Assembly (NCBI GenBank): GCA_003510345.1
Contig: DOMW01000255.1
Location: 1,370-6,549 of the forward strand
Origin: Clostridiales bacterium
GTDB lineage: Bacteria; Bacillota; Clostridia; Christensenellales; Christensenellaceae
Length of the DNA: 5,180 nucleotides
Direction of reading: 5' to 3'
Shown here in pieces: positions 1-4,906 of the stretch. The notes under the pieces were generated by a model. That model was given only the letters and a program-made list of their open reading frames with translations, had not been told where the DNA came from and did not search any database. Numbering within the stretch: the stretch's first letter is position 1; every line of letters starts with the position of its first letter. Both the position numbers and the translations under genes were made by a program.

Positions 1-614
1 GAACCGCGCAGGTGGCAATGGCCGATCACATGCCAGCACCCGTCGCGCACTTCCATCACATACGGGTCAAACAGCCGCTTTTGCGTCTCTCCACTGGAAA
101 AGGACGTATACAGCACTTCCACGCTCCTGCATTCGCTTGCCGCGCGCCGCACTTCTTCCAGCACGGCCATGTCAAGCCCCCGCTCACCCGTGCCCGAAAA
201 AGGCACGACCTTTATCATGTGTTCCACATCGGCAAGCGCCGCCTGCGAAAGCGCGGGCATCTGCCCCAGTATGGCGTCTATGATATCCGCGGCCTCTTTG
301 GCGATGCCGTGCGGCCGGCCGGTTTTCAGCAATTCCTTCACATAGTACAGCGATATCATCTGCGGCATCGTGAAGTCCATACTCGCCACCGCGTATTTAT
401 CGGCCCGGTATACCGTTTTTCCGTCCTGTTCTTCTTCGTACACAAAAAAATTGCGTGAAATACTGTCAAGGTCGCGCGCCACCATGCGCCGGGTCGCTTC
501 AATGCCCGTCTTGCACAGGTGGTCGATAATCTCCCGCAGTGTGTACCCGCGCGGGCTCTGCGCCAAAAGCGACAGGATATAAAGTTGGCGTTCCAAACTC
601 GTTCCGCTGTCCAT
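1..614 (-). CDS. WYL-domain transcriptional regulator (partial, C-terminus beyond window)
   Basis: The frame is open from an ATG at 614-612 to the left edge, giving 204 codons that begin MDSGTSLERQLYILSLLAQS. Residues about 6-55 form a DeoR/HTH_11-type winged helix; its recognition helix carries TRRMVARDLDSIS, like the TxxRDLxxL pattern of the family. A linker domain follows. From about residue 150 a WYL domain starts, with FDPYVMEVRDGCWHVIGHC. W194-H195-V196 stands at the signature W-Y-L position, so only the W is kept. WYL regulators usually have about 300-330 residues, so about one third, including the rest of the WYL sandwich, lies outside. The start is supported by AGGA at 623-620, five bases upstream. 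Such proteins bind DNA and sense a ligand, often a nucleotide or nucleic acid, through WYL; the target is not visible here. The gene diverges from citrate synthase. A long open frame on the opposite strand (12-458) is its shadow. Confidence 0.9.
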   Translation of the reverse strand, partial: MDSGTSLERQLYILSLLAQSPRGYTLREIIDHLCKTGIEATRRMVARDLDSISRNFFVYEEEQDGKTVYRADKYAVASMDFTMPQMISLYYVKELLKTGRPHGIAKEAADIIDAILGQMPALSQAALADVEHMIKVVPFSGTGERGLDMAVLEEVRRAASECRSVEVLYTSFSSGETQKRLFDPYVMEVRDGCWHVIGHCHLRG

Positions 615-619
615 GTTTT

Positions 620-623
620 TCCT
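620..623 (-). promoter_or_regulatory. Ribosome binding site of the WYL regulator
   Basis: AGGA on the minus strand lies five bases before the ATG at 614. It fixes the start, because no good in-frame start codon lies further upstream. The ATG at 629-627 just before this site is in another frame that would read through the regulator out of phase. Confidence 0.6.
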
Positions 624-637
624 ATCATTCCCAATTT

Positions 638-655
638 AAAAACGCTTGCGTTTTT
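638..655. repeat. Perfect palindrome AAAAACGC-TT-GCGTTTTT before the WYL regulator
   Basis: There are two 8-base arms around a 2-base centre; two more outer pairs (636-637 with 656-657) extend the arms to 10. It sits 23 bases upstream of the regulator's start codon. It could be an operator for autoregulation or a hairpin in the regulator's mRNA leader. It is not followed by a transcript end, so I do not call it a terminator. Confidence 0.55.
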
Positions 656-712
656 AATTCCGCGCGGCCGCTGAGCCCAAAAGCACTCCTTCGACGCGCA
701 GTGGCCGGGCGG

Positions 713-742
713 GTTAGGCAGCGTATTTTTGCGCCGCCTAAC
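713..742. repeat. Imperfect inverted repeat with ATTTTT loop
   Basis: GTTAGGC at 713-719 pairs with GCCTAAC at 736-742. An A/C mismatch (720/735) is followed by GCG/CGC pairs, and 724 can wobble-pair with 731. The stem is strong and GC-rich, but no T-run follows on either strand. Confidence 0.5.
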
Positions 743-769
743 TGGGAAGCCATTCAAGATCTAATTCCA

Positions 770-793
770 TGCAAGCCGGTATGCCGGTTTGCA
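770..793. repeat. Inverted repeat TGCAAGCCGG / CCGGTTTGCA
   Basis: Ten pairs, one of them a G/T wobble at 775/788, surround a TATG tetraloop. A further small stem, CAGCC/GGCTG (794-806), follows directly. Confidence 0.5.
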
Positions 794-806
794 CAGCCTG
801 CGGCTG

Positions 807-837
807 AATAGAAAAACCGTTTTTAGGTTTTTCTATT
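807..837. repeat. Perfect 12-bp inverted repeat AATAGAAAAACC / GGTTTTTCTATT
   Basis: Arms at 807-818 and 826-837 surround a 7-base loop, GTTTTTA. The arm resembles an intrinsic terminator in being T-rich on its 3' side, but the stem is AU-rich and no separate T-tract follows. On the minus strand it would be the first hairpin of the WYL regulator leader, about 8 bases after the predicted transcription start. Confidence 0.55.
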
Positions 838-850
838 TGGGATAAGTATT

Positions 851-879
851 ATTTTACAACGCGGTGCGGTATTTCTCAA
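851..879 (-). promoter_or_regulatory. Candidate sigma-A promoter for the WYL regulator
   Basis: Read on the minus strand, TTGAGA (879-874) and TAAAAT (856-851) are separated by exactly 17 bases. The predicted start is near 845, which would give a leader of about 230 bases containing all five hairpins of the block. It is a weaker match than the two plus-strand promoters, and I infer its use only from position and orientation. Confidence 0.45.
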
Positions 880-919
880 GTGCAAAATCCCGCCGGGTGT
901 GGCTATCGTGTATTCCGAA

Positions 920-948
920 TTGACAGGGGAAAAACGTAAACCTATAAA
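920..948 (+). promoter_or_regulatory. Distal sigma-A promoter P1 upstream of citrate synthase
   Basis: TTGACA (920-925), a 17-base spacer and TATAAA (943-948) give a near-perfect consensus. The predicted start near 955 would leave a leader of about 210 bases before the citrate synthase ATG, unless it serves a separate short transcript. The spacer contains AAAAACG, the same heptamer as one arm of the palindrome at 638-655. Confidence 0.65.
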
Positions 949-993
949 AAAATATCCCGAGGTTATCTCTTGGATATTCCTTTTGGGTCAATG

Positions 994-1008
994 TATCCCT
1001 GCGGGATA
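994..1008. promoter_or_regulatory. Palindromic dyad TATCCC-TGC-GGGATA, possible operator
   Basis: This perfect 6+6 dyad with a 3-base centre lies between P1 and P2, about 40 bases after the P1 start and 80 bases before the P2 -35. Single copies of the half-site occur at 953-958 (same orientation) and 839-844 (inverted). The spacing suits a dimeric regulator, but a small RNA hairpin is equally possible. Confidence 0.4.
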
Positions 1009-1065
1009 ATTATGTGCCTCCGGCGGTGGAGTGGTGTAAAACTCTTAATACGCACAAAATGGTCA

Positions 1066-1074
1066 CCCCCCCCC
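1066..1074 (+). repeat. Homopolymer run of nine C upstream of promoter P2
   Basis: Nine consecutive C residues end 14 bases before the -35 box of P2. Runs of this length are prone to slippage and can change promoter strength in other bacteria; here that is only a possibility. Confidence 0.8.
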
Positions 1075-1088
1075 TCCACGCCTTTACA

Positions 1089-1117
1089 TTGACAGTAAAA
1101 TACGGATAAAGTATAAT
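1089..1117 (+). promoter_or_regulatory. Proximal sigma-A promoter P2 of citrate synthase (perfect consensus)
   Basis: TTGACA (1089-1094) and TATAAT (1112-1117) are separated by exactly 17 bases, a full match to the sigma-A/sigma-70 consensus. The predicted start is about 1124, giving a leader of about 42 bases to the ATG at 1167. This is the most likely main promoter of citrate synthase. Confidence 0.85.
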
Positions 1118-1153
1118 TATATTCATCCATTTGTAAATTGAAATAGATAGATT

Positions 1154-1158
1154 GGGAG
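1154..1158 (+). promoter_or_regulatory. Ribosome binding site of citrate synthase (decides the start)
   Basis: GGGAG lies eight bases before ATG 1167. It overlaps the in-frame TTG at 1152 and stands only two bases from the in-frame ATG at 1161, so ATG 1167 is the best supported start. Confidence 0.7.
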
Positions 1159-1166
1159 AAATGTGT

Positions 1167-2534
1167 ATGCCATATGAAAAATTTGCCGCAATAACGCCGG
1201 AAATATCCCGGTTGAGTGATCTTTGCACCTGTAACGACAAGATCGACCCGGAGCTTTACAGAAAATTCGATGTAAAACGCGGGCTGCGGGATATCAGCGG
1301 GCGCGGTGTGCTGGCCGGGCTTACGGAAATCGGGGACGTGCGCGCATACATCATACAGGAAGAAGAGATGGTCCCGTGCGAGGGCAAGCTCTACTACCGC
1401 GGCATTGATATTGAAGAGCTTGTGGCGGGCTTTATTTCCGAAAATCGTTTCGGCTTTGAGGAAGTCGCCTATTTGCTGCTTTTCGGCACCCTGCCGGAGA
1501 AAGCGGAGCTTACGTCCTTTCAAGCCCTGCTGGCGGAGTATTGCACGCTGCCGGACAGCTTTGTGCGGGATATTATTATGAAAGCGCCCAGTTCCGATAT
1601 GATGAACACGCTTGCGCGGAGTGTGCTTACACTGTATTCGTATGACCCAAAACCGGACGACACGTCTATACCGAATGTACTCCGGCAGTCCCTGCAGCTT
1701 ATTTCGCTGTTTCCGCTATTTTCCGTATACGGTTACCAGGCGTTCCGCCATTACAAAGAAGGGCAGAGCCTGGTGATCCACCAGCCCAAACGTGAGTATT
1801 CCACGGCACAGAATATTTTACACACGCTTAGGGAAGACAGTAAGTTCACCGACCTTGAGGCGCGCATACTTGATTTGGCGCTTGTGCTGCATATGGAGCA
1901 CGGCGGCGGCAATAACTCCACCTTTACCACGCATGTGGTGACTTCTTCCGGCACGGATACGTATTCCTCTACGGCGGCGTCTCTCGCATCCCTTAAAGGG
2001 CCGAAGCACGGCGGCGCGAATATCAAGGTCACACAGATGTTTGAGGATATGAAAGCGAACGTAAAAAATTGGGATGACGAAGGGGAAGTGACGCAATACC
2101 TTCTGGCGCTTCTGCGAAAGCAGGCGTTTGATAAAGCGGGGCTGATCTATGGCATGGGCCACGCGGTTTATTCCCTTTCCGACCCCAGGGCGAATATCTT
2201 CAAAGGGTTTGTGGAAAAGCTTTCCCGCGAAAAAGGGCTGGACCAGGAATTCAAGCTGTATTCGCTTGTGGAACGCCTTGCCCCCGAAGTGATCGCGGAA
2301 GAGCGCAAGATGTATAAAGGCGTATCGGCCAACGTAGATTTTTACAGTGGTTTTGTGTACGATATGCTTGGGCTGCCGCAAGAGCTATACACGCCTATTT
2401 TCGCCATCGCGCGTATCGTGGGCTGGAGCGCACACCGGATAGAAGAACTGATCTCCGCCGGGAAAATTATTCGCCCGGCCTACAAGAATGTCGCCGTACA
2501 AAAAAAATATGTGCCGCTGGATGACAGGGTTTGA
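1167..2534 (+). CDS. gltA: Citrate synthase (citrate/2-methylcitrate synthase family)
   Basis: The enzyme condenses acetyl-CoA with oxaloacetate to citrate in the cytoplasm; in fermentative clostridia this mainly feeds 2-oxoglutarate and glutamate synthesis. The product has 455 residues, beginning MPYEKFAAITPE. Family marks are EGKLYYRGIDIEEL (72-85), HMEHGGGNNSTFTT (242-255), GPKHGGAN (278-285), GMGHAVYSLSDPRA (329-342), NVDFYSG (389-395) and ARIVGWSAHRIEE (415-427). The catalytic triad should be H281, H332 and D391, all present; R341 and R416 are probable substrate-binding arginines. The first 40 or so residues are an extension I associate with clostridial members. GHAVY replaces the common GHRVY, and H256 stands where many bacterial enzymes have R; pig citrate synthase also has H at that place as I recall it, so activity is not in doubt. 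Methylcitrate synthase activity cannot be excluded. No other TCA-cycle gene is adjacent. Two promoters precede it. The symbol is assigned by family. Confidence 0.95.
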   Translation: MPYEKFAAITPEISRLSDLCTCNDKIDPELYRKFDVKRGLRDISGRGVLAGLTEIGDVRAYIIQEEEMVPCEGKLYYRGIDIEELVAGFISENRFGFEEVAYLLLFGTLPEKAELTSFQALLAEYCTLPDSFVRDIIMKAPSSDMMNTLARSVLTLYSYDPKPDDTSIPNVLRQSLQLISLFPLFSVYGYQAFRHYKEGQSLVIHQPKREYSTAQNILHTLREDSKFTDLEARILDLALVLHMEHGGGNNSTFTTHVVTSSGTDTYSSTAASLASLKGPKHGGANIKVTQMFEDMKANVKNWDDEGEVTQYLLALLRKQAFDKAGLIYGMGHAVYSLSDPRANIFKGFVEKLSREKGLDQEFKLYSLVERLAPEVIAEERKMYKGVSANVDFYSGFVYDMLGLPQELYTPIFAIARIVGWSAHRIEELISAGKIIRPAYKNVAVQKKYVPLDDRV

Positions 2535-2608
2535 ACGACATTCGCAACCTATGCACCTATAGGATGTGTATACTCAATCGATTTATTGCAACGTTGAGTT
2601 GATTCGCT

Positions 2609-2800
2609 CTATAGCGACTCTGTTCCGCGTACTACCCGAAAGAGCTTTAACATATCAGACGGATTCAACGCTTCGCCGGAAGCACTGACCTTGCCCGCCG
2701 CAGCCTGCGCGGCAGTCAGTGTCAGTTTTTTTCTCACGCCGCGAAACAACCGGAGAACATCGCCGGAATCCGTGACGCCGTTTCCCCCAAGATCGCCTTT
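2609..2800 (-). other. Dockerin-like C-terminal segment
   Basis: This part encodes residues 672-734 of the repeat protein. Loop one is GDLGGNGVTDSGD: the usual D-x-N-x-D-G becomes D-L-G-G-N-G, so position 3 has lost its side-chain ligand. Loop two is KVSASGEALNPSD, with only the final D conserved and one apparent extra residue. The two following helices match each other as L-x-L-F-R-x-V-R, the duplicated symmetry typical of dockerins. Cohesin binding is possible but unproven. Confidence 0.55.
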
Positions 2801-4813
2801 CACAACGATCGTCAGCCTGTCTGCGGCCTGTCCGTTGACATCGTACAGGCAAAGGAGCATGCCGGTACCGACAGCCGCGGTATCTGCCGCCAGAGTGCCG
2901 TCCGGCCTTGTAACAGACAGCGCGCAGCCCTGCGGCGGATTTTCAAACTGGCTCTTTAGATCCGCAACCGTCGGCGCGGCGGCGTTGCCGCTGCCGGGCC
3001 CGTTTATTCCCGCCGCCATGCCGATCAACAGGTCGCCCCGGAACATAACGGAACTGTCCGCTTTCATGATTTCCCGCAATGTCAGCGGTTCCTCTTTTGG
3101 CACCGGCGCCAGCGTGATATCCTTACCCGACATGACGCCGTTCACATCCACGGCAAACAGCCCCGAGGCGGTATAACCGTATTTACTGAAATAAATATCA
3201 TACAGGCCGGCCGCAAGGCTCATGCTGTAGCCGCCGTTACTGTCAGTTACCGTAACCGCGACTGGTTGCCCTTGCGCGTAAACATCGTATGCCTCTACCG
3301 ATACACCCCCTATTGCCTGCCCGCTGCCCGCATCCACAACCCTGCCGCTGACGGCGTAAGTAGAAGTGAAAGAAGCCGAAAGCACAATGTTCCGGCCTTG
3401 CAACAAGCCGCCGTTTGCCGTCACGGTTGTAAGCGCCGCGGCAATATAGCCTTCTTTGTAGAAATAGATATCGTAAACGCCCGCAGGAAGGGTAACGGTA
3501 TAATCGCCTTCCGCGTTAGTCGTCTCTGTCACGACCGGTTCGTTCCCCCTGTCCCCGCTTTCGCCGACTGCATAAACCTCTACCACCACATCCGGTATCC
3601 CCTGCCCGCCCTGCGCATCCGACACATTGCCGCTTATAGTGGTCACAGCGGCAAGCACGGCATCCATACCCGTCAACCGCCCTCTTACAGCTACCCCGCG
3701 CAGCCAAAACGGGGCATACCCATCCTTACTAAAATACAGGTCATATGTGCCGGACGGAAGGAGTAAACTGTAGCCGCCGTTCCCGTCTGTCACCCCGGAC
3801 GCGTCCGGCCCGCCGCTGCCCATAAGCAAACTGTATGCCTCTACCGATACGCCCGCAAGCGCCTGCCCGTTTGCTGCGTCCGAAACATTGCCGCCCACCG
3901 TGTAAACGGATTCGGCGGCGAGCGCAATATCCTGCCCTGTTTGCAAGTCGCTTTCTATCATCACGGCTGAAAGCACCGCCGAGACATACCCGGATTTACT
4001 GAAATAAATATCATATGTACTGGGCGGGACATCGATACGGTACCTGCCATTCCCGTCCGTAGTTCCCATTCCCGCCGGGCTGCCGCCGTTCTCCGCGCGG
4101 GAACCAACCGCGTAGGCTGCTACCGATACGCCTGCTATCGCTTGCCCGCCGTAAACGTCCGTGACTCTGCCGCTTACGGCATAGACAGCCGGTGCGGGTG
4201 CCAGCGTGATATCCCGCGTCAAGGGCATGCCGCCGCTTACCGGTATACTCTCCAATGCCGCCGACACATACCCGGATTTGCTGAAATGAATGTCATATAC
4301 GCCATTCGGAAGATTGAGGCTGTAGTTTCCGTCGTCATTCGTTACTGCAGCCGCAACCGGCTCTTCCCCATCCGAATAAACATCGTATGCTTTCACCGCC
4401 ACGTTAGCGAGGGCTTCCCCGCTTATGGCATTCGTTACATTTCCGCTTACGGTGCGGCTATCATGGGCGGGTGTCAGCACGGCATTTTGTCCCGGCAAAT
4501 GGCCGTTTAGCATTGTAACTTGAAGCAGCGTGTCCATGTAGCCGGATTTATAAAAATAGAGGGTATAAGCGCCTGCCGGGAGTACGGCGCTGTAATTTCC
4601 GTATTCGTCGGTCACTACAACGGTAGCCACAACAGCCGTGGACCCATCCCCTTCGTAAATTGCCACCACCGCGTTTTTGAGCGCGTTTCCGGTGCCCGCT
4701 TCCGTTACGTTGCCGCTTAACGTGTAGGTCTCGCCCACGGCCATCGTAACAACCGGCAAAAGCGCCAGCGCGAAAAACACCGTCAACAACAAAGAAACTA
4801 CTTTCCGTACCAT
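2609..4813 (-). CDS. Secreted protein with six carboxypeptidase-regulatory-like repeats and a dockerin-like C-terminus
   Basis: The 734-residue product begins MVRKVVSLLLTVFFALALLP, a typical Sec signal peptide probably cut after TMA (residue 25). Six tandem modules of about 88-93 residues follow (28-117, 119-208, 210-301, 303-390, 391-483, 485-572). Each opens with SGNVT/SGRVTD-like strands, has a TDxxGxYS centre and ends in YDIYFSKSGY; this is the CarboxypepD_reg-like beta-sandwich pattern. Residues 573-671 look like the Ig-like module that often precedes dockerins in clostridial surface proteins. Residues 672-734 form two dockerin-like helices (DVLRLFRGVR, DMLKLFRVVRG). The first calcium loop keeps D674, N678, D682 and D685; the second is degenerate. 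There is no LPXTG or transmembrane anchor, so attachment would be through the C-terminus or absent. No catalytic domain is visible; adhesion or scaffolding is inferred. GTG at 4816 is an alternative start; ATG 4813 is preferred, with AAAGGA eight bases upstream. Confidence 0.9.
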   Translation of the reverse strand: MVRKVVSLLLTVFFALALLPVVTMAVGETYTLSGNVTEAGTGNALKNAVVAIYEGDGSTAVVATVVVTDEYGNYSAVLPAGAYTLYFYKSGYMDTLLQVTMLNGHLPGQNAVLTPAHDSRTVSGNVTNAISGEALANVAVKAYDVYSDGEEPVAAAVTNDDGNYSLNLPNGVYDIHFSKSGYVSAALESIPVSGGMPLTRDITLAPAPAVYAVSGRVTDVYGGQAIAGVSVAAYAVGSRAENGGSPAGMGTTDGNGRYRIDVPPSTYDIYFSKSGYVSAVLSAVMIESDLQTGQDIALAAESVYTVGGNVSDAANGQALAGVSVEAYSLLMGSGGPDASGVTDGNGGYSLLLPSGTYDLYFSKDGYAPFWLRGVAVRGRLTGMDAVLAAVTTISGNVSDAQGGQGIPDVVVEVYAVGESGDRGNEPVVTETTNAEGDYTVTLPAGVYDIYFYKEGYIAAALTTVTANGGLLQGRNIVLSASFTSTYAVSGRVVDAGSGQAIGGVSVEAYDVYAQGQPVAVTVTDSNGGYSMSLAAGLYDIYFSKYGYTASGLFAVDVNGVMSGKDITLAPVPKEEPLTLREIMKADSSVMFRGDLLIGMAAGINGPGSGNAAAPTVADLKSQFENPPQGCALSVTRPDGTLAADTAAVGTGMLLCLYDVNGQAADRLTIVVKGDLGGNGVTDSGDVLRLFRGVRKKLTLTAAQAAAGKVSASGEALNPSDMLKLFRVVRGTESL
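3095..4729 (-). repeat. Array of six diverged tandem repeats of about 265-280 bp
   Basis: The units lie at about 4729-4460, 4459-4187, 4186-3908, 3907-3644, 3643-3362 and 3361-3095. At protein level they share the YDIYFSKSGY block: R1 YTLYFYKSGY, R2 YDIHFSKSGY, R3 YDIYFSKSGY, R4 YDLYFSKDGY, R5 YDIYFYKEGY, R6 YDIYFSKYGY. At DNA level the block is nearly identical in several units (for example around 3185-3201 and 3998-4014), while the rest has diverged. This is old duplication with possible local homogenisation. Confidence 0.85.
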
Positions 4814-4821
4814 CACGTAAT

Positions 4822-4827
4822 TCCTTT
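4822..4827 (-). promoter_or_regulatory. Ribosome binding site of the repeat protein
   Basis: AAAGGA on the minus strand lies eight bases before ATG 4813 and five before GTG 4816, so it fits both starts. The ATG is the more usual initiator and gives an equally good signal peptide. Confidence 0.55.
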
Positions 4828-4877
4828 CGTTCCACCGCTCCTATTCCATCATTTTTCGTGGATATTCGTTATGCCAT

Positions 4878-4906
4878 ATTGTAGCACTTTTGCTGTTTTT
4901 TATCAA
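4878..4906 (-). promoter_or_regulatory. Sigma-A promoter of the repeat protein
   Basis: On the minus strand, TTGATA (4906-4901), a 17-base spacer and TACAAT (4883-4878) differ from consensus by one base each. The predicted start is near 4871, about 58 bases before the ATG. The gene is therefore likely a single-gene transcription unit, as nothing else on this strand lies between it and the left neighbour. Confidence 0.75.

Larger units (their letters stand above)
636..837. other. Hairpin-rich intergenic block (five consecutive inverted repeats)
   Basis: The block holds five inverted repeats: 638-655; 713-742 (12-bp stem with one A/C mismatch and one wobble at the loop, 6-base loop ATTTTT); 770-793 (10-bp stem with one wobble, TATG loop); 794-806 (CAGCC/GGCTG, loop TGC); and 807-837 (12-bp perfect stem). 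The last three abut without gaps. No open frame across it looks like a protein. If the candidate minus-strand promoter at 851-879 is used, the block is the 5' leader of the WYL regulator mRNA. Alternatives are a dispersed intergenic repeat or a small RNA. I do not recognise it as a known riboswitch class. Confidence 0.5.
951..1092 (+). other. Structured leader between P1 and P2 of citrate synthase
   Basis: This stretch holds three possible stems: AATATCC (951-957) with GGATATT (972-978), the dyad at 994-1008, and a long-range stem of 1022-1031 with 1074-1082 that has one bulged G. A 33-codon open frame runs from ATG 991 to TGA 1092, but it has no clear ribosome binding site and contains a proline run from the C-tract, so I do not call it a gene. 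I do not recognise a known riboswitch. Confidence 0.35.

Noticed and set aside
12..458. 148-codon plus-strand frame
   Set aside because: It lies opposite the WYL regulator, has a His/Arg-rich composition typical of an antisense shadow, and matches no family I know.
356..757. 133-codon minus-strand frame over the start of the WYL regulator
   Set aside because: It is out of phase with the clear WYL frame and its upstream half runs through the intergenic hairpins.
807..837. Intrinsic terminator
   Set aside because: The stem is AU-rich, no T-tract follows it, and no gene on either strand ends just before it.
1152..1166. TTG start five codons upstream for citrate synthase
   Set aside because: The TTG overlaps the ribosome binding site GGGAG, which is correctly spaced for ATG 1167.
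951..1166. Known riboswitch or T-box in the citrate synthase leader
   Set aside because: I find no conserved core motif of any class I know, and there is no terminator/antiterminator pair.
1818..2381. 187-codon minus-strand frame within citrate synthase
   Set aside because: It is a shadow of a strongly recognised coding region on the other strand.
2535..2608. Bidirectional terminator between the convergent genes
   Set aside because: Only weak stems are present (CCTAT/ATAGG at 2548-2563; ACTCAA/TTGAGT at 2572-2599 with a 16-base loop), with no T-run, so I cannot call a terminator.
3266..3766. 166-codon plus-strand frame, and others at 2691-3176 and 4142-4510, opposite the repeat protein
   Set aside because: They mirror the repeats of the minus-strand gene, show repeated antisense motifs and have no ribosome binding sites of note.
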